Part shown: positions 33,255 to 42,043 of the stretch, piece by piece
How the letters are laid out: every line of letters starts with the position of its first letter
Position numbering within the stretch: the stretch's first letter is position 1
NCBI RefSeq assembly: GCF_000349325.1
Contig: NC_020504.1
Location: forward strand, 1,054,001 to 1,118,000
Source of the DNA: Streptomyces davaonensis JCM 4913
GTDB taxonomy: Bacteria; Actinomycetota; Actinomycetes; Streptomycetales; Streptomycetaceae
Reading direction: 5' to 3'
Length of the DNA stretch: 64,000 bases
Made by a program: the position numbers and the translations under genes
Notes under the pieces: generated by a model
Database searches by the model: none
What the model was told of the DNA's origin: nothing
What the model saw: only the letters and a program-made list of their open reading frames with translations

Positions 33255-35111
33255 TCACTGTGCGGCGGCCCAGGCGGTGAGTTCGGAACGGGCCGCGGCC
33301 AGCAGGTCCGCCGAGGGGTTCGTGGCGCCGTTCGTCACCAGCGCGTAGTGCGCGGTGCCGGAGTCGGTGTCGGTCAGCAGGAGTCGGCGGCTGCCGGTGC
33401 CGCCGGGTTCGGGGGTCACGGCGACGGGGGTCGTCGAGGTGTAGGCCGATGGGGCGTATGCCGTGCCCAGGTCGGAGACGACGGTGGTGGAGCCGGTCGG
33501 GAAGGACGCCGGGAGGTGGAGCTCGGTCGGCGCCGAGCCGCTGCCGGAGCGCCACTTCAGCAGGGCGTACTGGCCGGTGCCAACCAGGCGGGCGACGTTC
33601 GGCAGGGTGCTGGGCACCGGGTTCCAGGTCAGGGTCGTGGAGCCGTCGCGTGAGCGGTCCTCGTAGGTGAAGGCGACGGTGGTGCCGGAGGTGGCGCTCG
33701 GGTAGACGCGGTCCAGGAGGCGGGCGTCCTGGCGCAGGACGGGGTTGCCCGAGTCGTCGAGGCGGACGGCGGAGAGGTCCTCGTCGTTCCAGGCGTCCCC
33801 GGCGGTGCGGACCTTGTCGGGGTTGCCGTTCATCGGCTCGTGGTGGCGGCCGTGGTAGATGTCCCACTGCCACTGGCTGCCGGACAGCACCGGGCCCGAG
33901 GCGGCCGGGTCCGCCCACCAACTCGCCCCCTTCACCCGGGAGTCGAGCGCCTGGTACATCGCCTTCAGGACGGTCGGGGCCTTGTCCGAGACAGTGCCGG
34001 ACAGCGGGTGCCCGAACTCGCTGACGATCGCGGGGGTACCGGTCGCCGCGGCCCGGTCGCGGACCGTGCCGAAGTCACCCGTGTACTGCCCGTCCTGCGC
34101 CTTGCCCCACATGAAGATCCCGGAGATGGCCTTCTGGTCGTAGAAGTGGGTGTTGAAGACATAGCGCGGTCCGAGCTGTCCGGCGTCGAGCAGTCCGCCC
34201 TCCTGCTTCTGGAAGTCGAGGTTGGCGTTCCAGAAGAGGTTCGGCTCCACGAAGGCGGGCTTGTCCTGCCAGCCCGCCGCGTCCATCCGCGCCCGGAACC
34301 GCTCGTAGAACGGCCACAGCACGTCCCGTTCCCAACTGCGGCTGGTCTGGCCCGAGTCGAGGACGCCCGGGTGCGGTTCGTTGTACGGGTCGAAGCCGAC
34401 GACGCCGGTGAACCGGTCGGCGGTGAGGTTCTGCTTGAGGTACGCCATCACCTTCTGGGCCGTGGCGAGGAAGGAGTCCTGGAGCCCGTGGGCGTTGTGC
34501 CAGAAGTCGTACGTCGCCTCGGTCACGGCCGCGTTCGAGGTGATGTTCTGGCCCCAGAACGGGCAGATCCCGCAGTACTCGTCCGGGTAGTCACCGAGGT
34601 CCACCGCCCATTTGGGGGCGCCGTCGCCGGTGTACCAGCTGTCCGCGTCGAAGAGCCAGCGGGAGTAGAGGTCCTGGTGGAAGTCGGGGTAGACGCGGAT
34701 GCCCGCGTCGAGGAAGGCGCCGATCTGGGCGGTGGCGGCGGACAGATAGGCGGTGTCCACCTGGCCGCGCACCGGTTCGGCATAGGCCCAGGAGAGCAGG
34801 AAGCGGACCGTGTTGCCGCCGCCGAGGGCGCGCAGCGCGGCGGCGGACTTCCGTGCGTCGGCGACCGAGGCGAAGGGCAGTCCGCCGTTCTCGGCGAGCT
34901 TGGTCTCGCCGGAGACGTTGTAGCCGCGCAGCACGACCTCACGGCCGTGGCCGTCGGTGAAACGGCCGTTCCGCACGGTCAGTGCCGTCTCGTCGAACCA
35001 CAGGGAGTCGGGGAGGGTGGGGGCGGCGGTGGCCGGGCGGGGTCCGGCCACCGTCAGGAGTCCGAGAAGGAGAACCAGCACAACGAGCACACGCGCACGT
35101 GTAGTTGGCAT
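33255..35111 (-). CDS. Secreted glycoside hydrolase family 5, endoglycosylceramidase-like
   Basis: This 618-residue exported hydrolase has a signal peptide (VLVVLVLLLGLLTVAGPRPA, cleaved near ATAA). Its (beta/alpha)8 catalytic domain begins GREVVLRGYNVSGETKLAEN; the acid/base glutamate is in GFDPYNEPHPG and the nucleophile in PAIVSEFGHPL. The C-terminal 110 residues are a beta-sandwich. Rhodococcal relatives (EGCase) release oligosaccharide from glycosphingolipids. The actual substrate here could be another glycolipid. The ATG at 35111 has AGGGA upstream. Confidence 0.87.
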   Translation of the reverse strand: MPTTRARVLVVLVLLLGLLTVAGPRPATAAPTLPDSLWFDETALTVRNGRFTDGHGREVVLRGYNVSGETKLAENGGLPFASVADARKSAAALRALGGGNTVRFLLSWAYAEPVRGQVDTAYLSAATAQIGAFLDAGIRVYPDFHQDLYSRWLFDADSWYTGDGAPKWAVDLGDYPDEYCGICPFWGQNITSNAAVTEATYDFWHNAHGLQDSFLATAQKVMAYLKQNLTADRFTGVVGFDPYNEPHPGVLDSGQTSRSWERDVLWPFYERFRARMDAAGWQDKPAFVEPNLFWNANLDFQKQEGGLLDAGQLGPRYVFNTHFYDQKAISGIFMWGKAQDGQYTGDFGTVRDRAAATGTPAIVSEFGHPLSGTVSDKAPTVLKAMYQALDSRVKGASWWADPAASGPVLSGSQWQWDIYHGRHHEPMNGNPDKVRTAGDAWNDEDLSAVRLDDSGNPVLRQDARLLDRVYPSATSGTTVAFTYEDRSRDGSTTLTWNPVPSTLPNVARLVGTGQYALLKWRSGSGSAPTELHLPASFPTGSTTVVSDLGTAYAPSAYTSTTPVAVTPEPGGTGSRRLLLTDTDSGTAHYALVTNGATNPSADLLAAARSELTAWAAAQ

Positions 35112-35155
35112 GTTCCCTACAGTCCGGCGACTCCCGGACTCCGTCAACACTTCTG

Positions 35156-35165
35156 ACTCGCGAGT
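35156..35165. promoter_or_regulatory. Perfect 10-bp palindrome upstream of the GH5 gene
   Basis: ACTCGCGAGT at 35156-35165 is a perfect palindrome about 45 bases upstream of the GH5 start, in the gap before the ribosomal protection gene. TetR- or GntR-class regulators often bind such sites. No regulator gene is adjacent. Confidence 0.4.
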
Positions 35166-35208
35166 AAGTTGATTCTCAGTCAGCTCGACATAGGGTTCGA
35201 CGGTCGGC

Positions 35209-37179
35209 TCAACTTCCCACCCGGCGCGACACGTTCAGCAGGTACTCCTTCCGGTTCAGCGGGTTGTGGTCGGTGCGCGCCCGCTCCGGGACCGTGCCGC
35301 GGGTGACCGGCGCGTAGTGGTCGAAGGCGCTCTCCAGCTCGCCCTCGCCGCGGGTGAGCCCGGGCAGGCGCTGCTCCAGCTCGTGCACCCGCGCCGCGGG
35401 CACCGCGCCCTCCAGTACGCAGCTCTCCCCGCGGGTCTCGGTGGCCCCCGGGACCGCGCCGAGCCCGGCCAGTACCGGGAGGAGGGCGCCGAGGGTGTCG
35501 GCCGGGGCCTCGACGCGGAAGCGGTGCATCGGCTCGTACACCTGCGTGCCCGCCCGGCGCAGCGCCTCGATCAGAACGAGCGGGGTCAGTCCGCGGAAGT
35601 CGTAGCCGGTGCTGGACATGCTCTTGTCGAAGCCCTGGTGCGCGTGGCTCTGCCGCGGCGAGTAGCCGGAATGGGTCATGGTGACCGCGCAGTCGGGGAT
35701 CCGCCAGCCGTGCAGACCCTGCCCGAGGGTCTCGCGGACCGTGTCCTCGACGGCCTTGAAGAAGGCGTACGGCATGGAGCCGAGCTCCACCTCCAGCGCG
35801 AAGGAGACACCGGTGCCGACCGGGGCGGGGGCGACGCGCAGGCCGACCGTCGCGAGGAAGGGGTTCGGGTCCTTCCCGTTGAACTCGACGGCGAGGCCGG
35901 TGCCGACCGGCCGTTCGACGCACAGCGGGGTCGTCTCCCGGAAGGTGACGTCGAGGCCGTACTCGTCGGCGAGCGTGGACTGCACGACCTCCTTCTGCAC
36001 CTCGCCGTAGAGCGAGACGGAGATCTCCCGGCGGATCTCGTCGTGGCGCAGGCCGATCAGCGGGTCCTGTTCGGCGAGCTGGGTGAGGGCACCGTGCAGC
36101 GCCCGGGGGGCCATGCCGGGCCCGGGGACGACGACCGTCTCCAGGGTGGGCGGGGCGAAGAAGTGGCTCTCCGCCTTGCGGGGGCGGCCGAGCGCGTCGC
36201 CGATCCTGATGTCGGGCAGGCCCCACAGCTTGGCGATCCGGCCCGCCGGGACGGCGTCGCGGCGGAGGTCGGTGCCGTGCTCGAAGACGCTGACGGCGGT
36301 GACCTTGCCCTCTCGGCGGCCGTCGCCGAACGCCACGGGGACGCGGACGCCGAGCGTTCCGGAGAAGATCCGGGCGTAGGCGATCTTCTCCCCCGCCGGG
36401 CCCCGCTCGACCTTGAAGACGGTGCCCGAGAGCGGCCCCTCGGGGTCGCCGTCGGCGGCGGGGAGCAGCTCCCTGATGCCGCCGGTGAGCGCGTCCACGC
36501 CCGCGCCGGTGACGGCCGAGCCGAAGTACACCGGATGGACCAAGCCCTGCCGGGTCTGCTCAATCAGGGCGGTGCGCAGCCGGTCCGGGGAGACGGTGTT
36601 CTCGACGTAGGCCGTGAGCAGGGCGTCGTCATGGTCGGCGAGCGCGTCGAGGGCGGCCGGTCCGAGTCCCGGGGTGAAGGCGGCCTCGCGGGTGCCCAGG
36701 GCGGAGGTGCGGCCCATCGGGACGACCGGGGCGCCCAGGCGCCGGGCGATGGCGCGCAGGACCTCCTCCTCACGTGCCCCGCGCCGGTCGATCTTGTTGA
36801 CGAAGACCAGGGTGGGGATGGCCAGGCGGCGCAGGGTCCGCATCAGGACCCTGGTCTGCGCCTGCACCCCCTCGACGGCGGAGACGACGAGCACGGCGCC
36901 GTCCAGCACGCCGAGCACCCGCTCCACCTCGGCGATGAAGTCCGGGTGACCGGGGGTGTCGATGAGGTTGACCGTCACGTCGTCGACCGGGAAGGACACG
37001 ACGGCGGACTTGATGGTGATCCCGCGCCGGCGCTCCAGCGCGAGGGTGTCGGTCCGGGTGGTCCCGGCGTCGACGCTGCCGATCTCGTCGATGACCCCGA
37101 CCGAGTGCAGCAGCCGCTCGGTCAGGCTGGTCTTACCGGCGTCGACGTGGGCGAGAATTCCGAGGTTGAGCAACGGCAC
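35209..37179 (-). CDS. Ribosomal protection protein, TetM/OtrA family
   Basis: This 656-residue translational GTPase is related to EF-G. Its G-domain motifs are LGILAHVDAGKTSLTERLL (P-loop), RRGITIKSA (switch I), DTPGHPDF and NKID. Domain IV ends with the YSPRQSHAHQGFDKSMSSTG segment, typical of tetracycline-resistance RPPs such as TetM and OtrA. It would bind the ribosome and release tetracyclines. No tetracycline biosynthesis genes are near, so it acts in resistance or housekeeping. The start is a GTG at 37179 with GAAGGA about 11 bases upstream. A short ORF (37133-37243) overlaps its start. Confidence 0.9.
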   Translation of the reverse strand: MPLLNLGILAHVDAGKTSLTERLLHSVGVIDEIGSVDAGTTRTDTLALERRRGITIKSAVVSFPVDDVTVNLIDTPGHPDFIAEVERVLGVLDGAVLVVSAVEGVQAQTRVLMRTLRRLAIPTLVFVNKIDRRGAREEEVLRAIARRLGAPVVPMGRTSALGTREAAFTPGLGPAALDALADHDDALLTAYVENTVSPDRLRTALIEQTRQGLVHPVYFGSAVTGAGVDALTGGIRELLPAADGDPEGPLSGTVFKVERGPAGEKIAYARIFSGTLGVRVPVAFGDGRREGKVTAVSVFEHGTDLRRDAVPAGRIAKLWGLPDIRIGDALGRPRKAESHFFAPPTLETVVVPGPGMAPRALHGALTQLAEQDPLIGLRHDEIRREISVSLYGEVQKEVVQSTLADEYGLDVTFRETTPLCVERPVGTGLAVEFNGKDPNPFLATVGLRVAPAPVGTGVSFALEVELGSMPYAFFKAVEDTVRETLGQGLHGWRIPDCAVTMTHSGYSPRQSHAHQGFDKSMSSTGYDFRGLTPLVLIEALRRAGTQVYEPMHRFRVEAPADTLGALLPVLAGLGAVPGATETRGESCVLEGAVPAARVHELEQRLPGLTRGEGELESAFDHYAPVTRGTVPERARTDHNPLNRKEYLLNVSRRVGS

Positions 37180-37243
37180 GAAGCGTCATGTCCTTCGATG
37201 AGGGGGTCGTTCCTTCCTGGGGGGACATGAACGCAGTGCGCAT
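37133..37243 (-). CDS. Candidate 36-residue leader peptide overlapping the RPP start
   Basis: A small ORF with a strong ribosome binding site (GAGGAG, 6 bases before the ATG at 37243) encodes a peptide starting MRTAFMSPQEGTTPSSKDM and ending NSRPRRRR before TAA. It spans the RPP ribosome binding site and GTG start in another frame and ends 44 bases inside the RPP gene. Resistance genes in actinobacteria are often controlled by such upstream ORFs, where a drug-stalled ribosome changes access to the downstream start. Whether this one is translated is not known. Confidence 0.45.
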   Translation of the reverse strand: MRTAFMSPQEGTTPSSKDMTLRAVAQPRNSRPRRRR

Positions 37244-37452
37244 GGAAGCTCCTCGGTGCGTGACGGCTCGGATCCTGTGCGGCGCAGCGGAAGCGGCGCA
37301 GCGGAACCCGTGCAGTGCAGCAGGGCCGGGCCCACACCGGCAATCGATTAACGCTCAACAAAGCCGTGCCGCAGCACTCGCCGCCCCCACCGCGCCGCCA
37401 TAGAGTGACGTACATCACCTCCGGCCCGACGATCTCCCTCTCTGGAGGGCCC

Positions 37453-37923
37453 ATGACCCACATCAAGGTGAAGGTGGACGGCACGACGTACGAGGACGAA
37501 GTTGAGCCCCGTCTCCTTCTGATCCACTACCTGCGCGACCGCCTCGGCCTGACCGGCACCCCGGTCGGCTGCGACACCTCCAACTGCGGGGCCTGCACGG
37601 TCGACCTCGACGGCGAGAGCGTCAAGAGCTGCTCGGTGCTGGCCGTCCAGACGGACGGCGGCGAGGTCACCACGGTGCAGGGGCTCGCCCAGGACGGGGA
37701 GTGGACCGGCCTCCAGCGCGCCTTCCACGAGCGGCACGCCCTCCAGTGCGGCTACTGCACCCCGGGCATGCTCATGGCGGCTCGGGACCTGCTGCGGGAG
37801 AACCCGCATCCCAGCGCCGACGAGGTACGCCAGGGCCTTGAGGGCAACCTCTGCCGCTGCACCGGCTACCAGAACATCGTGCGCGCCGTCCTGGCCGCCT
37901 CCGAGCAGGAGGTCACGACATGA
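37453..37923 (+). CDS. coxS: Molybdenum hydroxylase small subunit, 2x[2Fe-2S] (CoxS-like)
   Basis: This 156-residue iron-sulfur subunit has an N-terminal plant-ferredoxin-type cluster (GCDTSNCGACTVDLDG plus a fourth cysteine in KSCSV) and a C-terminal four-helix cluster domain (CGYCTPGMLMAARDLL, NLCRCTGYQNIVRAV). It passes electrons from the molybdenum site to the FAD subunit. The ATG at 37453 has TGGAGGG upstream. It overlaps coxL by 4 bases (ATGA) and leads the operon. Confidence 0.93.
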   Translation: MTHIKVKVDGTTYEDEVEPRLLLIHYLRDRLGLTGTPVGCDTSNCGACTVDLDGESVKSCSVLAVQTDGGEVTTVQGLAQDGEWTGLQRAFHERHALQCGYCTPGMLMAARDLLRENPHPSADEVRQGLEGNLCRCTGYQNIVRAVLAASEQEVTT

Positions 37924-40280
37924 CCGAGACGGTCGAGCGCGAGGTCGGCCGGGCCCGGCCCCGCAAGGAGGACGCCCACCTGATCACCGGGCAGACCACC
38001 TGGACCGACAACATCACGGTCAGCGGTCTGCTCCACTTCGCCCTGCTGCGCAGCCCCATGGCGCACGCCCGCCTCACCCGGGTCGACGTCTCCCCCGCCC
38101 TCGAACGCCCCGGTGTCGTCGCGGCGTTCAGCGGCGCCGACCTCGCCGACGGGCTCGCCTCGATGCCCTGCGTGTGGCCGGTCACCGAGGACATCGTGAT
38201 GCCCGACCACCCGCCGATCGCCGTGGACGAGGTGCGCCACGCGGGCGATCCGATCGCCGTCGTCGTGGCCCGTGACCGGTACGCGGCCGCCGACGCCCTG
38301 GAGGCCATCGAGGTCGACTACGACCCCCTGCCCCCGGTCCTCGACCTGGAGGCCGCCCTCGCCGAGGGCGCCCCGCTGGTCCACTCCGACAAGGGCACCA
38401 ACCACTGCTACACCTGGCCCCTGAAGACCGGCGAGGACTTCGACGCCGTACGGCAGCGCGCCGAGGTGACCCTCAAGCGCCGCTACCACCAGCAGCGGCT
38501 CATCCCCAACGCCATGGAGCCGAGGGCGGTCGTGGTGACCCCGGTCGCCGCGTCCGGCGAGTACACGCTGTACTCCTCCACGCAGGTCCCGCACATCCTG
38601 CGCGTCCTGATGGCCATGGTCACCGGCATCCCCGAGCAGAAGCTCCGAGTGATCGCCCCGGACGTGGGCGGCGGCTTCGGCTCCAAGCTCCAGGTGTACG
38701 GCGAGGAGGCCATCGCCCTCGCGGTCGCCCGGCGCCTGGGCCGCCCGGTGAAGTGGACGGAGTCCCGCTCCGAGGGCTACCTCGCCACCCACCACGGGCG
38801 CGGCATGATCCAGGACATCGAGATCGCCGCGATGCGTGACGGCACGCTCCTCGGCCTGAAGGTCGACCTGCTCGTCGACATGGGCGCCTACCTGATGCTG
38901 ATCACCCCGGGCACCCCGCTCCTCGGCGCCTTCATGTACCCGGGCATCTACAAGATGGACGCCTATGATTTCACCTGCACGGGCGTCTTCACCACCCGCA
39001 CCCCGACCGACGCCTACCGCGGCGCCGGACGCCCCGAGGCGACCTTCGCCATCGAGCGGACCATGGACGAACTGGCGGCCGAACTCGGCCTGGACCCGGT
39101 GGAGTTGCGGCGCCGCAACTGGATCCGGCACGAGGAGTTCCCGTACACCGCCATCGCCGGGCTGACCTACGACAGCGGCAACTACGAGGCGGCCACCGCG
39201 AAGGCGCTGGAGCTGTTCGACTACGACAAGCTCCGCGCCGAGCAGGCCGACCGCAACGAACGCGCCGACACCGTACGGCTCGGCATCGGGGTGTCGACCT
39301 ACACCGAGATGTGCGGTCTGGCGCCCAGCCGGATCCTGAAGGATCTGCGCTACGCGGCCGGTGGCTGGGAGGCGGCCACGGTCCGGGTGCTGCCCACCGG
39401 CAAGGTCGAGGTGGTCACCGGCACCAGCCCGCACGGCCAGGGCCATGTGACCTGCTGGAGCCAGATCGCCGCCGATGTGCTGGGCGTGCCCTTCGACGAC
39501 GTCGAGGTGGTGCACGGCGACACCCTGGCGGCCCCGCAGGGCATGGACACCTACGGCTCCCGGTCGCTGGTCGTCGGCGGCCTCGCTGTCCATCACGCGG
39601 CGACGAAGGTGGTGGACAAGGCCCGCAAGGTCGCCGCCCATCTGCTGGAGGCGAGCGAGCAGGACCTGGACTTCGCGGGCGGGGTGTTCTCCGTGAAGGG
39701 CTCCCCGGAGGCCCGCAAGAGCATCCAGGAGGTCGCCTTCGAGACCTTCTCCTCGCACGACCTGCCCGACGGCATGGAACCCACCATCAACGCCGAGCAC
39801 CTGCTCGACCCGGACACCTTCTCCTACCCGCACGGCACGCACTTGTGCGCGGTCGAGGTCGACACCGAGACCGGAGCGACCCGGATCAGGTCGTACGTCT
39901 GCGTCGACGACGTCGGCAAGGTGATCAACCCGGTGATCGTCGAGGGCCAGGTGCACGGCGGACTCGCCCAGGGCATCGCGCAGGCCCTGTACGAGGAGGC
40001 CGTCTACGACGAGGAGGGCAACCTGGTCTCCGGCACCATGGCCGACTATCTCGTCCCGTCGGCCGCGGACCTGCCCGACTTCGTCACCGACCGGACCGAG
40101 ACCCCCGCCACCTCCAACGCCCTCGGCGTGAAGGGTGTCGGCGAGGCGGGCACCATCGCCTCGACCCCGGCCGTGGTGAACGCGGTCGTCGACGCGCTAC
40201 GGCCGCTGGGCGTCAAGGACGTTCGCATGCCCTGCACCCCCGAGCGGGTCTGGAAGGCCATCGAGGAGGCCCGGTCATGA
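37920..40280 (+). CDS. Molybdenum hydroxylase large subunit, form II CoxL-like
   Basis: This 786-residue catalytic subunit of the xanthine oxidase/aerobic CO dehydrogenase family binds molybdenum-MCD cofactor. GGGFGSKL and the motif AYRGAGR (about residues 365-371) are visible, and the base-catalyst glutamate lies in KGVGEAGT. True (form I) CO dehydrogenases carry AYRCSFR with a copper-binding cysteine, which is missing here. This is therefore a form II protein, whose physiological substrate is often unknown. The S-L-M gene order fits form II too. It forms a heterohexamer with the products of the genes at 37453 and 40277. Confidence 0.9.
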   Translation: MTETVEREVGRARPRKEDAHLITGQTTWTDNITVSGLLHFALLRSPMAHARLTRVDVSPALERPGVVAAFSGADLADGLASMPCVWPVTEDIVMPDHPPIAVDEVRHAGDPIAVVVARDRYAAADALEAIEVDYDPLPPVLDLEAALAEGAPLVHSDKGTNHCYTWPLKTGEDFDAVRQRAEVTLKRRYHQQRLIPNAMEPRAVVVTPVAASGEYTLYSSTQVPHILRVLMAMVTGIPEQKLRVIAPDVGGGFGSKLQVYGEEAIALAVARRLGRPVKWTESRSEGYLATHHGRGMIQDIEIAAMRDGTLLGLKVDLLVDMGAYLMLITPGTPLLGAFMYPGIYKMDAYDFTCTGVFTTRTPTDAYRGAGRPEATFAIERTMDELAAELGLDPVELRRRNWIRHEEFPYTAIAGLTYDSGNYEAATAKALELFDYDKLRAEQADRNERADTVRLGIGVSTYTEMCGLAPSRILKDLRYAAGGWEAATVRVLPTGKVEVVTGTSPHGQGHVTCWSQIAADVLGVPFDDVEVVHGDTLAAPQGMDTYGSRSLVVGGLAVHHAATKVVDKARKVAAHLLEASEQDLDFAGGVFSVKGSPEARKSIQEVAFETFSSHDLPDGMEPTINAEHLLDPDTFSYPHGTHLCAVEVDTETGATRIRSYVCVDDVGKVINPVIVEGQVHGGLAQGIAQALYEEAVYDEEGNLVSGTMADYLVPSAADLPDFVTDRTETPATSNALGVKGVGEAGTIASTPAVVNAVVDALRPLGVKDVRMPCTPERVWKAIEEARS

Positions 40281-41131
40281 TTCCTCCGGCATTCGAATAC
40301 GCCCGCCCCACGAGCGTCGCCGAGGCGGTGCGCGCGCTCGCCGACGGCGGCGAGGACGCCAAGGTACTGGCCGGCGGGCAGAGCCTGCTGCCGCTGCTCA
40401 GGATGCGGCTGGCCTTTCCCGAACTGGTCGTGGACGTCGGCCGGGTGCCCGGTCTGAGCGGGGTGCGCGAGGACGGCGACGCCCTGGTGATCGGCGCCAT
40501 GACCACCCATCACGACGTCATCCGGGACCCGCTGGTGCGCCGGCACGCCGGTCTGCTGGCCGCCGCCACGGCGACCGTCGCGGATCCCGCCGTACGGCAC
40601 CGGGGCACCCTCGGCGGCTCGCTCGCGCACGCCGACCCGGCCGGGGACCTGCCCGCGGTGGTGCTGGCGATGGACGGCGAGCTGGTGGCCGAGGGGCCGC
40701 GCGGGCGGCGCGCCATCCCGGCGCGGGAGTTCTTCGTCGACTACCTCCAGTCCACGCTCGCCGCCGACGAGTTGCTCACCGAGGTGCGGGTGCCGAAGGC
40801 GGACGGCTGGGGCTTCCACTACGAGAAGTTCCACCGGGTCGCCCAGGCCTGGGCGATCGTCGGCGTGGCCGCGCTCGTGCGACGGGACGACGGGCGCATC
40901 GCCGAGGCGCGGATCGGGCTGACGAACATGGGCAGCACTCCCCTGCGCGCCCACTCGTCCGAGGAGGCCCTGGCGGGCGCCGCCGACGCCGAGGCGGTGG
41001 CGCGGGCGGCGCAGGAGGCCGCCGACGGCACCCGGCCCGCCCAGGACACCTCCGCCTCGCCCGAGTACCGGGCCCATCTGGCCCGGGTGCTCACCCGGCG
41101 GGCGGTGCTGACCGCGGCCGGAATGGGGTGA
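40277..41131 (+). CDS. coxM: Molybdenum hydroxylase FAD subunit (CoxM-like)
   Basis: This 284-residue medium subunit is of the vanillyl-alcohol-oxidase fold. The FAD pyrophosphate motif KVLAGGQSLLPLLRMRL is near residues 33-49, and VRHRGTLGGSLAHADPAGDL gives the second FAD motif. The ATG overlaps the coxL stop (ATGA). It carries electrons from the iron-sulfur subunit to an acceptor, NAD+ or quinone. Confidence 0.92.
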   Translation: MIPPAFEYARPTSVAEAVRALADGGEDAKVLAGGQSLLPLLRMRLAFPELVVDVGRVPGLSGVREDGDALVIGAMTTHHDVIRDPLVRRHAGLLAAATATVADPAVRHRGTLGGSLAHADPAGDLPAVVLAMDGELVAEGPRGRRAIPAREFFVDYLQSTLAADELLTEVRVPKADGWGFHYEKFHRVAQAWAIVGVAALVRRDDGRIAEARIGLTNMGSTPLRAHSSEEALAGAADAEAVARAAQEAADGTRPAQDTSASPEYRAHLARVLTRRAVLTAAGMG

Positions 41132-41185
41132 GACGCGATCACCGGCATCGACGGTGGGCTCACCGGCAGTGACGGCCCGGAACAG

Positions 41186-42043
41186 GTGCGGGCCCGTCTG
41201 GAGGCGACGGGGTACCTCGTCGACGACGGGCTCGCCATCGCCTGCTTCCTGGCGCTGAGGCTGCACCGGCCGCTGTTCTGCGAGGGCGACGCGGGCGTCG
41301 GCAAGACCGCGCTCGCGTCCGCCTTCGCCGAGGCCCTCGACGCGCCGCTGATCCGGCTCCAGTGCCATGAGGGCATCGACGCCTCGCAGGCCCTGTACGA
41401 CTGGGACTTCCCGCGCCAGCTGCTGCACCTGCGGGCCGCCGAGGCGGCCGGGGTCACCGACGCGGAGCGTCTGGAGGGCGAGCTGTACGACCGGCGTTTC
41501 CTGGTCGCGCGGCCGCTGCTCCAGGCGCTCCAGACGCAGCCGTCGGTGCTGCTGGTCGACGAGATCGACCGGGCCGACGACGAGTTCGAGGCGTTCCTGC
41601 TGGAACTGCTCTCGGAGTTCTCGGTGACCATCCCGGAGCTGGGCACCCTCACCGCCGAGGTGCCGCCGGTGGTGGTGCTGACCTCCAACCGCACCCGTGA
41701 GGTGCACGACGCGCTCAAGCGGCGCTGCCTCTACCACTGGTTCGGCCATCCGGACTTCGCCCGTGAACTGGCCATCGTACGGCGGCGGTTGCCCGGTGTG
41801 TCGGCGCGCCTCGCGGAGCAGGTGACCGCGCTGACGCAGGCCCTGCGCGGGCACGACCTACTGAAACCGCCGGGTGTCGCCGAGACGATCGACTGGGCCG
41901 AGGCCCTGGACGCGCTCGGTGCGAGCGAGGTGGACGCCGGTCTGGCCATGACCACGCTGGGGTCGGTACTGAAGTACCGGGAGGACGCGGAGCGGGCGCG
42001 GGAGCTGGACTTCGCGGCGGTGCTCGCGGCGCGAGGGGCGTGA
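41186..42043 (+). CDS. coxD: MoxR-family AAA+ ATPase (CoxD-like)
   Basis: This 285-residue AAA+ protein has Walker A EGDAGVGKTALA, Walker B LLVDEIDRADDEFEAF, a sensor in VVVLTSNRTREVHDALKRR and an arginine-rich lid. In cox operons this ATPase works with the CoxE vWA protein to mature the molybdenum active site. GTG 41186 is the first plausible start. The family N-terminus may begin earlier, in frame at an ATC near 41138, so the start is uncertain. It overlaps the next gene by 4 bases. Confidence 0.88.
   Translation: MRARLEATGYLVDDGLAIACFLALRLHRPLFCEGDAGVGKTALASAFAEALDAPLIRLQCHEGIDASQALYDWDFPRQLLHLRAAEAAGVTDAERLEGELYDRRFLVARPLLQALQTQPSVLLVDEIDRADDEFEAFLLELLSEFSVTIPELGTLTAEVPPVVVLTSNRTREVHDALKRRCLYHWFGHPDFARELAIVRRRLPGVSARLAEQVTALTQALRGHDLLKPPGVAETIDWAEALDALGASEVDAGLAMTTLGSVLKYREDAERARELDFAAVLAARGA

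Noticed and set aside
35209..37179. Elongation factor G
   Set aside because: The domain IV region and the overall length match tetracycline ribosomal-protection proteins, and no str-operon ribosomal genes are adjacent.
37920..40280. True aerobic CO dehydrogenase
   Set aside because: The active-site motif is AYRGAGR, not AYRCSFR, and the gene order is S-L-M.
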